A stretch of 64,000 nt of DNA from Dastarcus helophoroides (GCA_028583605.1 CM053326.1:7510587-7574586); one strand, 5' to 3'; shown: positions 11,675 through 23,060, counted from the first letter of the stretch. Program-made: numbers and translations. The notes: generated from the sequence alone by a model not told the origin.

Positions 11675-11985
11675 TTTGTTATTTGTTATTTGTTATTTGT
11701 TATTTGTTATTTGTTCTTTGTTCTTTGTTCTTTGTTCTTTGTTCTTTGTTCTTTCTTCTTTCTTCTTCTTCTTTCTTCTTTCTTCTTTCTTCTCTGTTCT
11801 TTGTTCTTTGTTCTTTGTTCTTTGTTCTTTGTTCTTTGTTCTTTGTTCTTTGTTCTTTGTTCTTTGTTCTTTGTTCTTTGTTCTTTGTTCTTTGTTCTTT
11901 GTTCTTTGTTCTTTGTTCTTTGTTCTTTGTTCTTTGTTCTTTGTTCTTTGTTCTTCGTTCTTCGTTCTTTGTTCTTCTGGGTTAA
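11675..11985 (+). repeat. Heptamer minisatellite TTTGTTC (with TTTGTTA block)
   Basis: Starts with about six copies of TTTGTTA, passes into TTTGTTC, is interrupted by TTCTTCTTT and TTCTTTC units near 11750-11795, and then has some two dozen TTTGTTC copies. The last units change to TTCGTTC. Because seven is not a multiple of three, all three frames stay open on both strands, giving the FVLCSLF and KNKEQRT pseudo-proteins, which are not genes. The array joins the transposase remnant at 11990 without a gap. Confidence 0.95.
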
Positions 11986-11989
11986 CAAT

Positions 11990-12356
11990 TGACGATTCCG
12001 TAAGACAAACGATTTGTAACCCATATCTTTGTTTACCGCTAGGTTGATTGTAGACCAAGCTACCTTCACATCCTTTGCTAAATTGTTCATGCTGCACCCA
12101 GGATCCTCATCAATTTTCTCTTGCTAATTGATAAATTCGGCACCTTTTTCCCGGTCCACTTTCTGTGACTTTTTCGACCCGTAGAAACTTCCTCCTTATT
12201 CTAAGCATCCCGTTTCTTAGTTATTTCGTAAACTTGTGTTTTTTTTTTGTAGCCAAACCATTCCATTTCCTATATCTCTTTAGGAGTTCTTCCGGCGCGA
12301 AGCGACTCGATTATTGCTGCTCTACGGTCCTGCTCGCGGTCCATCGTTGTGAACAT
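11990..12356 (-). pseudogene. ITmD37E-like Tc1/mariner transposase, N-terminal fragment
   Basis: The minus strand from 12344 reads MDREQDRRAAIIESLRAGRT then PKEI, the N-terminus of an ITmD37E/mosquito-type Tc1-mariner transposase. After a frame change it gives DPGCSMNNLAKDVKVAWSTI and MGYKSFVLRNRQLLT, matching that family's second DNA-binding helix region. The catalytic domain is absent: the coding signal stops exactly where the heptamer array begins. An in-frame ATG also lies at 12356. Family call is by recognition of motifs. Confidence 0.75.
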
Positions 12357-12469
12357 TAACACGACTACGGCGGAAGGGAAGGCCTAAACTCAAAATCCAA
12401 CACAGAGAGTTTTCAACCTAATTGTAACGTCGTAGGGCCATCTCGAGATATTACGGATTTACTACCCTG

Positions 12470-12600
12470 CATTTGCTGAGTAGTGCATTTATCGAATTTG
12501 GGTTGGGTATTCTAGACAGACGAAATCTAATAAGATTGAAACCGAACTCTGATCCCAAACTCTGAATGCCTGGGCATTAGAATATGTAAGTTTCTGACCT
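12470..12600 (+). ncRNA. Degenerate hammerhead-bearing element (relic)
   Basis: Diverged relative of the element at 26355. Ribozyme-like segment 12503-12558: outer stem I TTGGG/CCCAA, core CAGACGA (U-to-A change at the second core position would abolish activity), stem II AATCT-AATA-AGATT, then GAAAC. The change of outer stem I from TTGGA/TCCAA to TTGGG/CCCAA, and of stem II closing pairs from G-C to A-T, is compensatory, so the fold was conserved before decay. Confidence 0.65.
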
Positions 12601-12609
12601 TTGTCAAAG

Positions 12610-13360
12610 GACTGTTTCTGCCGCCATAGCGCAGTAGGTCACCACAGTAGTTCGGGTACCTAAAGAGCTGTAATTATGCGTTCATGGTATATAGATGGTT
12701 GCACAGTGTAGTCGTATTTTATTTTTATAACTACTCGTTATGTTACATTTGATTTCAATCGTCTCCTGTCTTTTTGTTAACGTCCACTAGCAACTCATTT
12801 TATTTAAACAAAAAAAAGTAATATTTGAGTTTGTTCAAGCGAACGAACTCATTCAAATAATTACACTGTGATAAGCAATAAAAATAACAGTCCTCTCAAA
12901 CAAATATATCGCGCCTAAATAAAAATAAACCACTCCTGTGCTGTTCCTACCTAGTGCGACCAACTACTAATAATAGATATTAAAAATTAACATTCATGGA
13001 GCGAAAAATAACACCCATTGAATACAATGTTATAATATAATCAAGGTTATTGCTACCTTATGAAAACAGTTAGTTAACCAAATAATGAAGCGTAGACTCA
13101 ATTAAAAAGGAAATCTTTTAATACAATACATTTACAATACAATATAATGGGGCGTGGTATAGAAACTGATTTTGAGATAACGCCTGTAATACGAGACTTG
13201 ATATGATTCAAGCGAATCATTATATTCTTAGAAAAAAAAATAATCTCGGAAGAATATCCCGTCTGTTGTTTTCGTTACGGCAAATTTCTCTTTAGCTATA
13301 GCCATGGTACGTAGGCCCGAGTTGGTCATCAATTTAATATATTTTGATCTGTTGAGCGGT
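12610..13360. other. Intergenic AT-rich DNA, nothing recognised
   Basis: No supported frame or repeat boundary. Confidence 0.5.
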
Positions 13361-13368
13361 AAAAATAT

Positions 13369-13713
13369 TGTAACAAAATGTAATTATAAAATTTAGTAAG
13401 GAATTTTCTAGAAAATTTGATAATGGGAAGCGGCTGCGATAATGAATTAAACGGCAGATAAGCGCTCCAGAAATTTGCGCAAGCGATAATTTTATCTACA
13501 CGGAGATCAGTCTAGAAACCTGAAAACCTATAAATACGGGGTCGTCTTTCCCTCAGGCAGTTAGTTAGTTATATGAATAAGTTAGTTAATTAAACAGTGT
13601 TAGTGAGTTAATTAGTCAGTTGGTGAATTGCAATTGTAGTGTTCCGAGGTTAGTTCGGAAATAAAGTTGTTACAATTCACGCAGTTTTAATTTTCGAACC
13701 GATACGCGCAACA
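13369..13713 (+). mobile_element. Solo LTR, copy 2, with 4-bp target duplication
   Basis: Begins TGTAACAAAATG and ends ACGCGCAACA, the canonical TG...CA ends. Flanked by ATAT on both sides (13365-13368 and 13714-13717). Contains a TATA-like box (TATAAATACGGGG near 13530), a CAGTTAGTTAGTT stretch and AATAAAG near 13660. No internal domain is adjacent, so it is a recombination product. A 4-bp duplication fits Gypsy or BEL/Pao; the superfamily cannot be fixed from an LTR alone. Confidence 0.9.
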
Positions 13714-13717
13714 ATAT

Positions 13718-15430
13718 GAAAATTTCGAATTTAATCTCGAAATTTCGGCTTTAACTGCAATATTTTGACTTTTCTCAAAAATAGTTTTCAATGTAACTTT
13801 GAACTTAAACTTAAAAGAAGTCAAAGTATCAAGAAAAAGTCGATTATTTTACTTCTGTGTCCCAGTCTCGATATTGAAGTTAAGTTGTTTAAAAAATGTT
13901 CCAGAATGTTCTCAACTTTCGTTACTAAAAATTTAAATATTTCCAAACCGGGTCGCAGAAATGTTAAATAAAATTAATAAACTAAGTGTTTCCGACCAAT
14001 AAGAGTCTACCATGAAGAATAACGACGTTAAAAGGTTGGCATCTGTTTAAGACAAGTTTTTTATTAAGACATTTTGATATTTTTCAAAGTTTTCTAGACT
14101 TTTTTTTTTAAATTTCAAGCTTTGTCTGGAACTGTTAGGAAAAATGCTTAGATTTTAAGTGAAATCTAATCTAATCTAATCTAAACTTGTAGAAAAAATT
14201 GAAACATTTCCTTTGAAGTAGTTTTAAAAAATAAATAAATAAATAAAAATCAAGAACTAGTTAATAAATAAATAAATTAAAATAATACCTGGCGTGGTCT
14301 CGAACTTTCACCTTTTTTTTGTCAAAATGTTTACGCTGCTGAATCCAAACAAAATTTTTATTTTAAGAAATTTCTATCATCGTATTGAAATTTTGAGTTT
14401 AAAGTCGAAATTTCCAGAAAAAAGTCGAAAGTTCGGCATTGCAGTTAAAATTTTGATAACATAAAATCGGAATTTTGAAATTTTGTAAATCAATTTTAGT
14501 TTTTTCAAATTTTGACTTTGAGTTTTATTAGATTATCGACTTTTTATTCAGTTTCTTGATTGTTTCGAGTTGAAGTTTTATTTTTTTCAAATTTCGACTT
14601 TGCCCTTGAGTTCTTAAATATCGTAATAAGTATAATCTTTTATAGAAATTTCGATTTTATTTTTGAAATTTTTACTTTGATTCCTCTTGAAATAAATATC
14701 TTTTCATTTTTTTCTTAAAATATGAGTTTTAACCTTTTATTTTTACTATTTTTTCAATCTGTTATTTAGTCATTCATTTTATTTAATCTCGAACTTTTTG
14801 ATTCTTTTTCTAGAAATATTGGGAAGTTATTCGATATTTTGATTCGACTCTTTTTGTACAATATATTAAAAAGAAACAATAAGGACAAAAAATTTAAATT
14901 TGAAATTTTCGGAAAAACCAAATTTCCACAGTAACTTTTAGATTTTTAAAAAATATTTGAATTTTTTTTATTTGTATGTTTCTCTTTGTCCTAAATTTCG
15001 AATTTTTTCTCAATATTTCGAGTTTAAAATTTTTCCTGTTTCTGTTAGAAGTTTTCTGGTTTCTTTTCAAAATTTATTTACACTTTCTTTTTAGAAATTT
15101 CGACTTCCTTTCAAAATTTTGGGTTTACTATTTCAATGCATATTGTCTAAAATTACGACCAAATTTCAGCCTTTTTCTTAAAATGCGAAATTTCGTGAAG
15201 TATGATTTATGGTGTTTTTCACTTTTTGCATAACCACGACCAACAAACCACTACTTTTCGCCATAAAAATGATTATATTGCGCATAATTTTGGACCATAT
15301 CATTCGTAATATTGCTTTTTGGATAAAGGAGAGCGTTCTCTCAACGACGAAACTATTTGCTACATTTTTAAATTGTGATTAACTTCAAAATTCGTCATTG
15401 AAAAACGACTCTTCTTCTGTGTAAATCTCT
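13718..15430. repeat. Degenerate AT-rich array, mixed orientation
   Basis: Same family as 3150-4440. Near 13960-14030 the sequence (AATAAGAGTCTACCATGA) matches segments near 51790 and 63690 inside the large hAT elements, so this block is a relic of the same element type. Near 14400-14460 the reverse form (AAAGTCGAAAGTTCGG) occurs; from 14480 the forward form returns. A short TAATC repeat lies near 14166. Frames here (for example 14976-15233) are Phe/Leu-rich read-through of the array. Confidence 0.7.
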
Positions 15431-15434
15431 GTTA

Positions 15435-17180
15435 TAGGGATGTAACGAATGTTGATTTTTCTACATTCGCGAATGCGAATGCGAATATTCATTTCCAACA
15501 TTCGCGAATGCGAATGTTGGCACTTAAAGAATTTTAAAGGAAAAGTCGCAGTTTCTTGAATAAACTGAAAAACCCAGTTTCCAAAAATATTGCTCTTACA
15601 ATTTTTATGTTCATTTAAATTTTAAAACAACCTTAAAATTTACAGGAAATATCTTTATCCAAATTTCGTAAAAACATTATTCCCAAAATTTTTCTTTTAA
15701 TTCAGTTTTAGAAAAATAATCGAATTTTCAGAAAAAGTCGAGTTTAAGATAAAAAGCTCAATTTTAAGTAGAAATTTCTGGAAACATAAGACTAGTCGAA
15801 ACTTCGAGAATAAAACGAATTTTGAAAAAAGATTGAAATTTCCGCACGCTCAAATTCTCAAAAAATATGCCGACATTTTTATGAAATATTAAAAATGTTC
15901 AATAACGTCCAATTTTGAGAAAAAAAAACTACAATTTTGAGCAAGTCGTAATTTAGGAATGGCCAATAATTATAAAAAAAAATAAAGTTTTGAGATAAAG
16001 TCTGAATTTTCGGGAAAATAAATATAATATAAAACGTCATCCTTTGGAAAAACTTGATTTTCGAAGTAAAAAATGAAAGTTTCGAAAATCCAAACAACTT
16101 TTGAAAAAAAATATAGCGACATTTTGGAGAATTTTTAAAAAAAAAACTAGTTTAGTAACAATTCGAACTTTTCCAGAGAAAATCAAATTTTATCAAAATT
16201 TCACAAAAAGGACGAATTTTGAAAAAAAAATTCAGCAAAAAGGTCGAAATTTTTAGAAAAAGAGTCAACTTTTTTTGACTGAATATTTTTTTTTTAATGA
16301 CTGCCTGAGTGAAAAGAACAAGGTTGCTCCCTCCCACTGTGATGTCAGAAAATATCGGTTACTGAGATAAACGTCGAAATTTTTAGAAACAAGTTGGAAT
16401 TTGAATTTTTTTGGACTTTTTTACTGCTCGAAACATTTTTACTTTTTTATCAAAGGATGAATCACTTTTTAAGAAAAGGCAAAGTTTAATAAATAAGCCG
16501 AAATTGACAAAAAGATGAATTAAAAAAAAAGTCGAATTTTGAGAAGTGGCGAACTTTTGAAAAAAAAAAAACGACGAATTTTCAGGTAAAAATTTAAAAC
16601 TTTAAGAAAGTCGTATTTTGATAAAGGAAGTCTAATTTTAAAATACACTTAAAACTTTAAAAGAAAAAAAGAAATTTTACGAAAAAAAAAACAGAAAGAA
16701 GTCGAATTTTCAAGAAAATGTGTAAATTTTAAGGAAAGAATTAATTTTCAGGAATAAATCAGAATTTTTTAAAAAGGTTCCCGTTGTTGAAAATATACAT
16801 TTTCGGTTGAGTTTAAAAATCGAGGGAAAGCAACTGCCCCACTTGCTCTAATGTAGCTAGCTGATAGGAAAAGAAAACAAGAGAATTTAAAAATATTTTT
16901 TATTAAATGGGATTGCATAAATTACTTTATCAGTTATTATCTTAATAAATGTTGTTAACTACGCTACCCATGGACACCCAACACTCCCCTAAGGATCCAT
17001 GGACCCCAGTTTAAGAAACTCTACCTTACCTGTTACGTTATTTCATAAATAATTTCCCGGTTTATTGCCAAATCATTTGCAATATATTCGCATAATTTCT
17101 TGCGAATGCGAATACGAATTTTAAAAAACATGCGAATATTCGCGTATGCGAATGCAAGTGCGAATATTGTTACATCAGTA
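15435..17180. mobile_element. Non-autonomous hAT element carrying an AT-rich array
   Basis: A 1746-bp element. Left end TAGGGATGTAAC; right end read inward TACTGATGTAAC; both are followed by dense ATTCGC/GCGAATGC subterminal motifs. Flanked by 8-bp duplications CTCTGTTA (15427-15434) and GTCTGTTA (17181-17188), 7 of 8 identical. No transposase is visible. The interior is an AAGTCGAAATTTT-type array in the reverse orientation. Near 16985-17020 it holds GATCCATGGACC and CCAGTTTAAGAAACTC, resembling the terminus of a second hAT type, so there may be an older nested element. Related inverted copy at 27663. Confidence 0.85.
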
Positions 17181-17188
17181 GTCTGTTA

Positions 17189-17681
17189 TTACGCTACAAG
17201 TCGCAATTCTTTTTTTTTCCATTCTTGTTTCTATCGATTCGGAATTTCTTATAATACAACCCTATTGATTTTGACAATGATTGGGAAATCATTTAAATTT
17301 TATTAAAGAAAAACATAGTTCATAAGAGAAAAATTAAACTTGGGAATCTCAAGTTCTTATAACTTTTATACATATTGTAGTTCAAGTTTCTCTTAGGCAC
17401 AGTGTAAAAAGGAAAGACGTAATTAGCTATCAGTTTCGAGAAAAATTAATTTAACGAAAAGTTTTTCTTTTTCATTTCATAGAAATTGTTTATGTTCTTT
17501 GTATAAATGATGATGAAATTATGACAAGGGTGTCAAAACTGATACTACGAAATTTATTTATTTCAGAACTGTCATCACCCAAGAATAATTATTACTGATG
17601 ATATTCAATGTGTGATAACTGAAAATTAACTAGAAACTACACTACCGTGGATATAAGATACTAAATGAAATGTATTGTAGT
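17189..17681. other. Intergenic DNA, nothing recognised
   Basis: AT-rich, no supported gene or repeat boundary. Confidence 0.5.
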
Positions 17682-17693
17682 ATAAATTGTCAT

Positions 17694-17918
17694 TTTGTTT
17701 GTTGGAACGGACTGGTCCTTGTTAACTTCAAAAATTGAAATACAAATCTTGCCCCCTGAAACCAAGAAAGATTAAAAAGCACAACATATGTTGCTCTAAC
17801 TGTAACTGTAACTGTATCTTTCTGAAGATGATAGCTTGGCTGTCAAAACGCTTTAGAGCAACCTCTGTTGTGTTTTTAATCTTTCTTGGTTTCAGGAGGC
17901 AAGCGTTGATGTATTTCG
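17694..17918. mobile_element. Foldback retroelement, copy 2
   Basis: 225 bp flanked by a perfect 12-bp duplication ATAAATTGTCAT (17682-17693 and 17919-17930). Starts with the GGACTGGTCCTTG leader. Arms carry CTGAAACCAAGAAAGATT and its complement. The left half of the palindrome is shortened and holds three CTGTAA repeats near 17800. The right hammerhead-like core reads CTGAAGA, GATAGC/GCTGTC, then AAAACGC instead of GAAACGC, so the core is mutated. Confidence 0.9.
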
Positions 17919-17930
17919 ATAAATTGTCAT

Positions 17931-18773
17931 GGAAATAGAAGCTTCACAAATTAGGTACTGAGCTTTGGCTGACAATTTGGTCTTTAAATCCTTACAATAA
18001 ATTCACTAAACAAGATGCTTATTACCGAACAAACCATTTTTATTTATAACCTCGGTAACTGGTCATATGAGAATTATCATATGATGATTTTGTGAAACAC
18101 GTGGCATCAAGGTATGTTTATGTTAGGAACAGTTATGGAGACAAAAGTAGCTTTTTATTTGTTAAGCTTGAAGACGAAGTTTCTGCTTTTCTCCAAAAAT
18201 TTAACTGTTAAATATAAAACCAATTCCCATGGTGGTCACTTTTGGTTTTACCAACGTTTTAAAATTTTTGTCTTCCAAAGATTCCGTACATTTTTTTTAT
18301 TTTTATTTCTATACTATAAGTTTAACTTTAAGTTAAAAAATTCGACTTCCTACTCTAAATTTCCATTTTTTTCCCGAAGACGGTTCGCTTTTTATAGAAA
18401 TGTTGCTCCTTTTTCGAAATTGAAACTTTCGTCTCGAACCTCGAAATGTTGTTTTTTTTTAAATTTTTGAAAGTCGGTAATATTTGAAAAGCGGACCTTC
18501 GGAATCTTCAAAAAAAAGTAAAAACTAAAAGTAGAAGAAATATGAATTTTTGCGAAAGTAAAAATTTTAAGAAAATAAGTAACAAAAAATTCTCGAAAAT
18601 TGTCTTTAGTTTGTTTCTGATTCTTTTCTTATACATTTCAGCTTTATTTTCAAAATTTTGACCTTAAAATTCATAGTCGATTTGAAACCTAAATGTGGAT
18701 TTAATACAGAAATAATCACTCTTCTGGAGAAATTTCGACTTTATTTTCCCTTAACAAACCCAAAATTTCAAAC
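17931..18773. repeat. AT-rich DNA grading into degenerate array
   Basis: To about 18160 it is featureless. From there forward-type array units appear (AAATTTCGACTTT near 18732). The 118-codon frame at 18114-18470 is Phe-rich and lies in the array, so I do not call it a gene. Confidence 0.6.
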
Positions 18774-18777
18774 ATAC

Positions 18778-19100
18778 TGTTGCGCGTTATCGGTTCGAAT
18801 GATTAACACTTGGTAAATTGTAATCACTTTATTTCCAACTGAACCCGAAACACTACAAATGTAACTCACTAACACTGTTTAATTAATTAACTTATTTATT
18901 GACTTCTAACTAACTGAGGGAAAAAAAGTTGACCTCCTTATATAGGTCCCGCTTCGGGTTCTAGAAGGAACAAGCAGATAAGACTTATCGTCTGCCGTTT
19001 GGAACGCTTATCTACCGTTCGATTTATTACCGCGGCCGGTTCCCCTTATCAAATTTTGTAGAAGTTTCCCAACTAAACTTTATAATTACATTTCGTTACA
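18778..19100 (-). mobile_element. Solo LTR, copy 3, inverted, with 4-bp duplication
   Basis: On the minus strand it begins TGTAACGAAATG and ends CGCGCAACA. Flanked by ATAC (18774-18777 and 19101-19104). The TATA motif lies near 18940 and the AATAAAG signal near 18830, both on minus. It is inserted in the AT-rich array, which continues on each side. Confidence 0.92.
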
Positions 19101-19104
19101 ATAC

Positions 19105-19560
19105 TTTCCAACTTTTTGTCTTTCTTATTTCCAGGTTACACTCGATTTTTAATGATTTTTTTAAAATTTATTTATACTTGCAATTTTTTTTATTATAATC
19201 GTTGAGTGATATTTTTCGCTCAACGCTATAATACAGTTTGCAAAAACAAATTGTTTCTTATAATTTTGAGTGCTTTCGAGGTTTTGTCTCTCGAAATTTC
19301 TTACTTTTAAAATGGTATTTTAAACGATAAATTTTCCTAAATTTGTAATTTACTTTTAAGTTTCGATATTTTCTATTTTCTAGACATTCTTTGGCCATAA
19401 AGATGCCATTTTTTCCGAAAATGGTAATTTTTAGCATTTTTCTCAAAGTTCGACTTTTATTTTAAATTTTGACTTATTATTTGCACTTTTGGAGTTTAAT
19501 CTTCGAATTACGACTTCCTTTTCGAAATTTAAGGTTGAATTTGAAATTTTGTTTTTGAGT
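19105..19560 (+). repeat. Degenerate AT-rich array, forward form
   Basis: Continuation of the array interrupted by the LTR. No coding potential. Confidence 0.6.
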
Positions 19561-19920
19561 TTTGATAACGCTTATACGAGGCGCCAACTTGTGATGTACG
19601 AACTTATTACCCTTAGTCCCAGCATGTCTTATTTGAAAGAGAGTGTTGTTTGATTTCTCTGTTAATATGATCTTTCTTCTCTTATGTAGATTTTAAAAAC
19701 GTATTTTAAAAGTTTAGGTCCATTCGGAATTCAATTAGAAAAACCGTTATCTTTGTCGAAACTAAAACTAAAGAGTTTTTTTTTTAATTAAATCGAAAAG
19801 ACCAAAAATAATGACGCGAAGTGCTGTTTGTAGGAGTTTAAAGAAGAAATACTGGAGTTTATGGGCTTTTTATAATAATTCCTTTATTTATTTTGAAACT
19901 CTTTAATCTCTGACCTATCT

Positions 19921-20400
19921 ACGCCACTGAGTACGTTCTCTTATACCATGCAGTCACAACTCCACTCTTTTTTGTATTTATGTTTTTTTATTTTGGTGGA
20001 ACGGACTGGTCCTTGGTTATCTTCAAAAATTGAAATACAGAACTTGTCCCCTGAAACCAAGAAAGATTAGAAACACAACAAACGTTGCTCTAACGCATTT
20101 CCGCAGCCAAGCTATCATCTTCAGAGAGATACTGTAGTATTGTAGTATCTCTCTGAAGGTGCGCCACTGAGTATGTTCTCTTATACCATGCAGTCACAGC
20201 TCCAGTCTTTTTTGTATTTATGTTAATTTTTTTTTGGTGGAACGGACTGCTCCTTGGTTATCTTCAAAAATTGAAATACAGAGCTTGTCCCCTGAAACCA
20301 AGAAAGATTAAAAAACACAACAAACGTTTCTCTAACAGGTTTCCACAGCCAAGCTATCATCTTCAGAGAGGTACTGTAATACTGTAGTATCTCTCTGAAG
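19921..20400. repeat. 240-bp tandem duplication including part of a foldback element
   Basis: CGCCACTGAGTACGTTCTC at 19922 recurs as CGCCACTGAGTATGTTCTC at 20162; the match continues through CTCTTATACCATGCAGTCAC, the poly-T tract and the leader and left arm of the foldback element. The period is 240 bp. The first unit therefore contains only the left part of a foldback element (about 19993-20160) and the second leads into the complete one. Confidence 0.9.
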
Positions 20401-20465
20401 ATGACAGCTTGTTTGTTGTGTTTTTAATCTTTCTTGGTTTCAGGGGACAAGTTCTGTATTTCAAT
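20226..20465. mobile_element. Foldback retroelement, copy 3
   Basis: Flanked by TATTTATGTTA (20215-20225 and 20466-20476). Left arm includes ACAGAGCTTGTCCCCTGAAA and AACAAACGTTTCTCTAAC; right arm ends GGGGACAAGTTCTGTATTTC. The right arm lost about 35 bp, so the hammerhead-like core CTGAAGATGACAGCTTG runs directly into TTTGTTGTG and lacks the GAAACGCG part. Confidence 0.88.
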
Positions 20466-20479
20466 TATTTATGTTATGT

Positions 20480-21553
20480 GCAAGTAACAAAGGATCCAAT
20501 TTCCCAAATACAAATGCAAACACTATTATTCTCTCTCACAGATATCAAACCAGCTGGTGCCTAGTAAATGATGACTAATAATCGCGGAACGCATTAAAAC
20601 CTATAGTTAGGAAAGAATGAAAAAGATCTGAAAACAGAGGCCATCATCATCGACCTGCTCCGTCATACATGAGTAAGAGACCAAAACTTTACTACAATCG
20701 GGGTCGATGTTGGAAGTTAAACGATGAAGTAATTCATTCTAATTCTTCGGAACACTTTTGGGCTGAACCTATTAACTTTGTATGAATAATAAATTTATTG
20801 ACGTGTGCTTAAGGGAAAATAGCTCATATAATGCTAGACCTTTTTTAAATCAAGGAGATAAGCACCTATTAATAATCATTAGAAGGTTACACGGCGGTGA
20901 GCCAAGAGGTTCAACGATTAAGAAAAAGAAGAGGTCATATAAAAACGTCGATTTATGTTTTTAAATATACGTCCGATTTCAATGTTACAGATTTCTTATA
21001 TTGAGAAACTTAATAATACTTTGCACATGTTTTATAAAAGCCTACATGACACTATTAATATGGATGAATTTAATTTTCTCGTTATTCTGTTGCATATATT
21101 AAAGAGATTTTTAATAATCATTAATAATACAGATTTATTCCGCAATTACTGCAGCAGCGTCTAGAGGTATATGTTATAATATCTTGTATAACTTAAAATT
21201 GTATATTATTATAGATGTTGGTGATGCTATATCTCATTTTGCACGAAGAAATGAAGAAAAATAAGTCGTAATATTATTCATTAGAGCGGTCAAGTGGTTT
21301 ATGAAATAAGACAGGAAATTATTATTCTTCTGTGCGTATATTTCGATACAATCTTGCAACTAGTAGAGACTGAAGATATCTTTATCTTGTCTGACTTGAT
21401 CTTAGATCTTATAAAGAACTTTTGCATATAATAGGGTCTCGAGGACTCCTTCCGATAATACTAAAATTAATGGCTTTGTCATACAGAAAAATGTTTCATT
21501 TTCACTAACCTAGCTTAACATGATACCTCTAGTTTTTTGGCAATTTATTTATT
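20480..21553. other. Intergenic AT-rich DNA, nothing recognised
   Basis: Small frames at 20782-20964 and 20955-21164 show no family features. No RNA gene or repeat seen. Confidence 0.45.
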
Positions 21554-21622
21554 TACCAGGTCATTCAATAAATCCGAAGGATAAGTAAGAAAAAAACAAA
21601 ATTTTGACAAAACTCGATTTTA

Positions 21623-23060
21623 CTATTCAACATAGTTGCCTTCGAGGGCGATACAACGAGTATAGGCGATTTTCCAACTTTTCGATACTACTTTTATAGT
21701 AGGATTTCTCTTTCTCGTCAAAATAGGCCTCAGTTTCAGCGATTACTTCATCATTGGGCTTAAATTTCTTTCCAACAACCATTCTCTTGGGATCTAAAAA
21801 CAGGAAAAAGTCGCTGGGGGCTAAATCTGGAGAATACGTGGGTGGGTAAGCAATTCGAAGCCCAGTTCATTCAATTTTGCCATCGTTTTCATCGATTTGT
21901 GACACGGTGCATTGTCTTGGTGAAACAGCACCTTTTTCTTTTGCAAATGTGGCCGTTTCTTTGCAATTTCAGCCTTCAATCGATCCAAAAGTGCACAGTA
22001 ATAGTCGCTGTTGATGGTGGTTCCTTTTTGGAGATAGTCGATGAATATTATTCCGTTCGCATCCCAAAATACAGAAGCCATCACCTTACCGGCCGACTGT
22101 TGCGTCTTTGCTCGCTTTGGATTCGGTTCGTCGACTGCTGTCCACTCAGCTGACTGTCTTTTGGATTCTGGTGTGTAATAGTGAAGCCATGTCTCATCCA
22201 TTGTCACATATCGACGATAGAATTCCATTTTATTGCGGTTTAACAACGCCAAGCACTCCTCTGAAGCATTGATTCGTTGTTGTTTTTGGTCGACTGTGAG
22301 CTCACGCGGCACCCACTTCGCACAGAGCTTTCTCATACCCAAATGTTCGTTGATTGCTGTCCACTTAGCTGACTGTCTTTTGGATTCTGGTGTGTAATAG
22401 TGACGCCATGTCTCATCCGTTGTCACATATCGACGATAGAATTCCATTTTATTGGAGTTTAACAGCGCCACACACTCCTCTGAAGCATCGATTCGTTATA
22501 GTTTTTGGTCGACTGTGAGCTCACGCGGCACCCACTTCGCAGAGAGCTTTCTCATACCCAAATGTTCGTTGACTGCTGTCCACTTAGCTGACTGTCTTTT
22601 GGATTCTGGTGTGTAATAGTGACGCCATGTCTCATCCGTTGTCACATATCGACGATAGAATTCCATTTTATTGGGGTTTAACAGCGCCACACACTCCTCT
22701 GAAGCTTCGATTCGTTGTTGTTTTTGGTCGAGTGTAAGCTCACGCGGTACCCACTTTGTACAGAGCTTTCGCATACCCAAATGTTCATGTAAAATGGTAA
22801 AAACACTACCATCTGATATCTTTACAATGTCAGCTAACTCGTGCATCTTCAATTTGCGATCGTTCATAACCAATTTGTGGATTTTTTTGATGTTTTCTGG
22901 AATAACAGCCTCATTTGGGCGTCCACTGCGCTCTGCACCATTTGTCCTGGTGGAGTAGAGTTCGGATAATGTTTATCAAGCCATTGTTTGATTTCCACTG
23001 TATTTTTTTTTTCATCAAAATGCAATGCTTTATCAAAACTCGAAATTCACTTTTTTCCAT
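21623..23060 (-). pseudogene. Mariner transposase with three copies of the first catalytic block
   Basis: Start codon at 23060 and stop at 21623 by comparison with the family. The N-terminal part has lost a stretch encoding roughly the WIAEFKRGRTS linker. The region IKKIHKLVMNDRKLKMHELA then LGMRKLCTKWVPREL follows. The 73-residue block holding the first catalytic Asp then occurs three times in frame (VTTDETWRHYYTP twice, VTMDETWLHYYTP last). The second catalytic Asp is in FHQDNAPCH. The C-terminal RCIALEGNYVE is present after a frameshift. A stop codon (TAA for Gln) and a Gln-to-Leu change sit in the middle copy at about 22493-22499. The extra copies would make a non-functional enzyme even without the stop. 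Confidence 0.9.
22142..22798 (-). repeat. Three tandem 219-bp units inside transposase
   Basis: CCACT(C/T)AGCTGACTGTC starts at 22142, 22361 and 22580, giving an exact 219-bp period (73 codons). The middle and upstream units share CGCCATGTCTCATCCGTTGTC-type changes that differ from the downstream unit, so one unit was copied first and one daughter was then duplicated again. Confidence 0.95.

Noticed and set aside
11547..12097. Frames of 109-166 codons repeating CSLFFVL or KNKEQRT
   Set aside because: A heptamer array stays open in all frames on both strands; the repeated peptides are a direct consequence.
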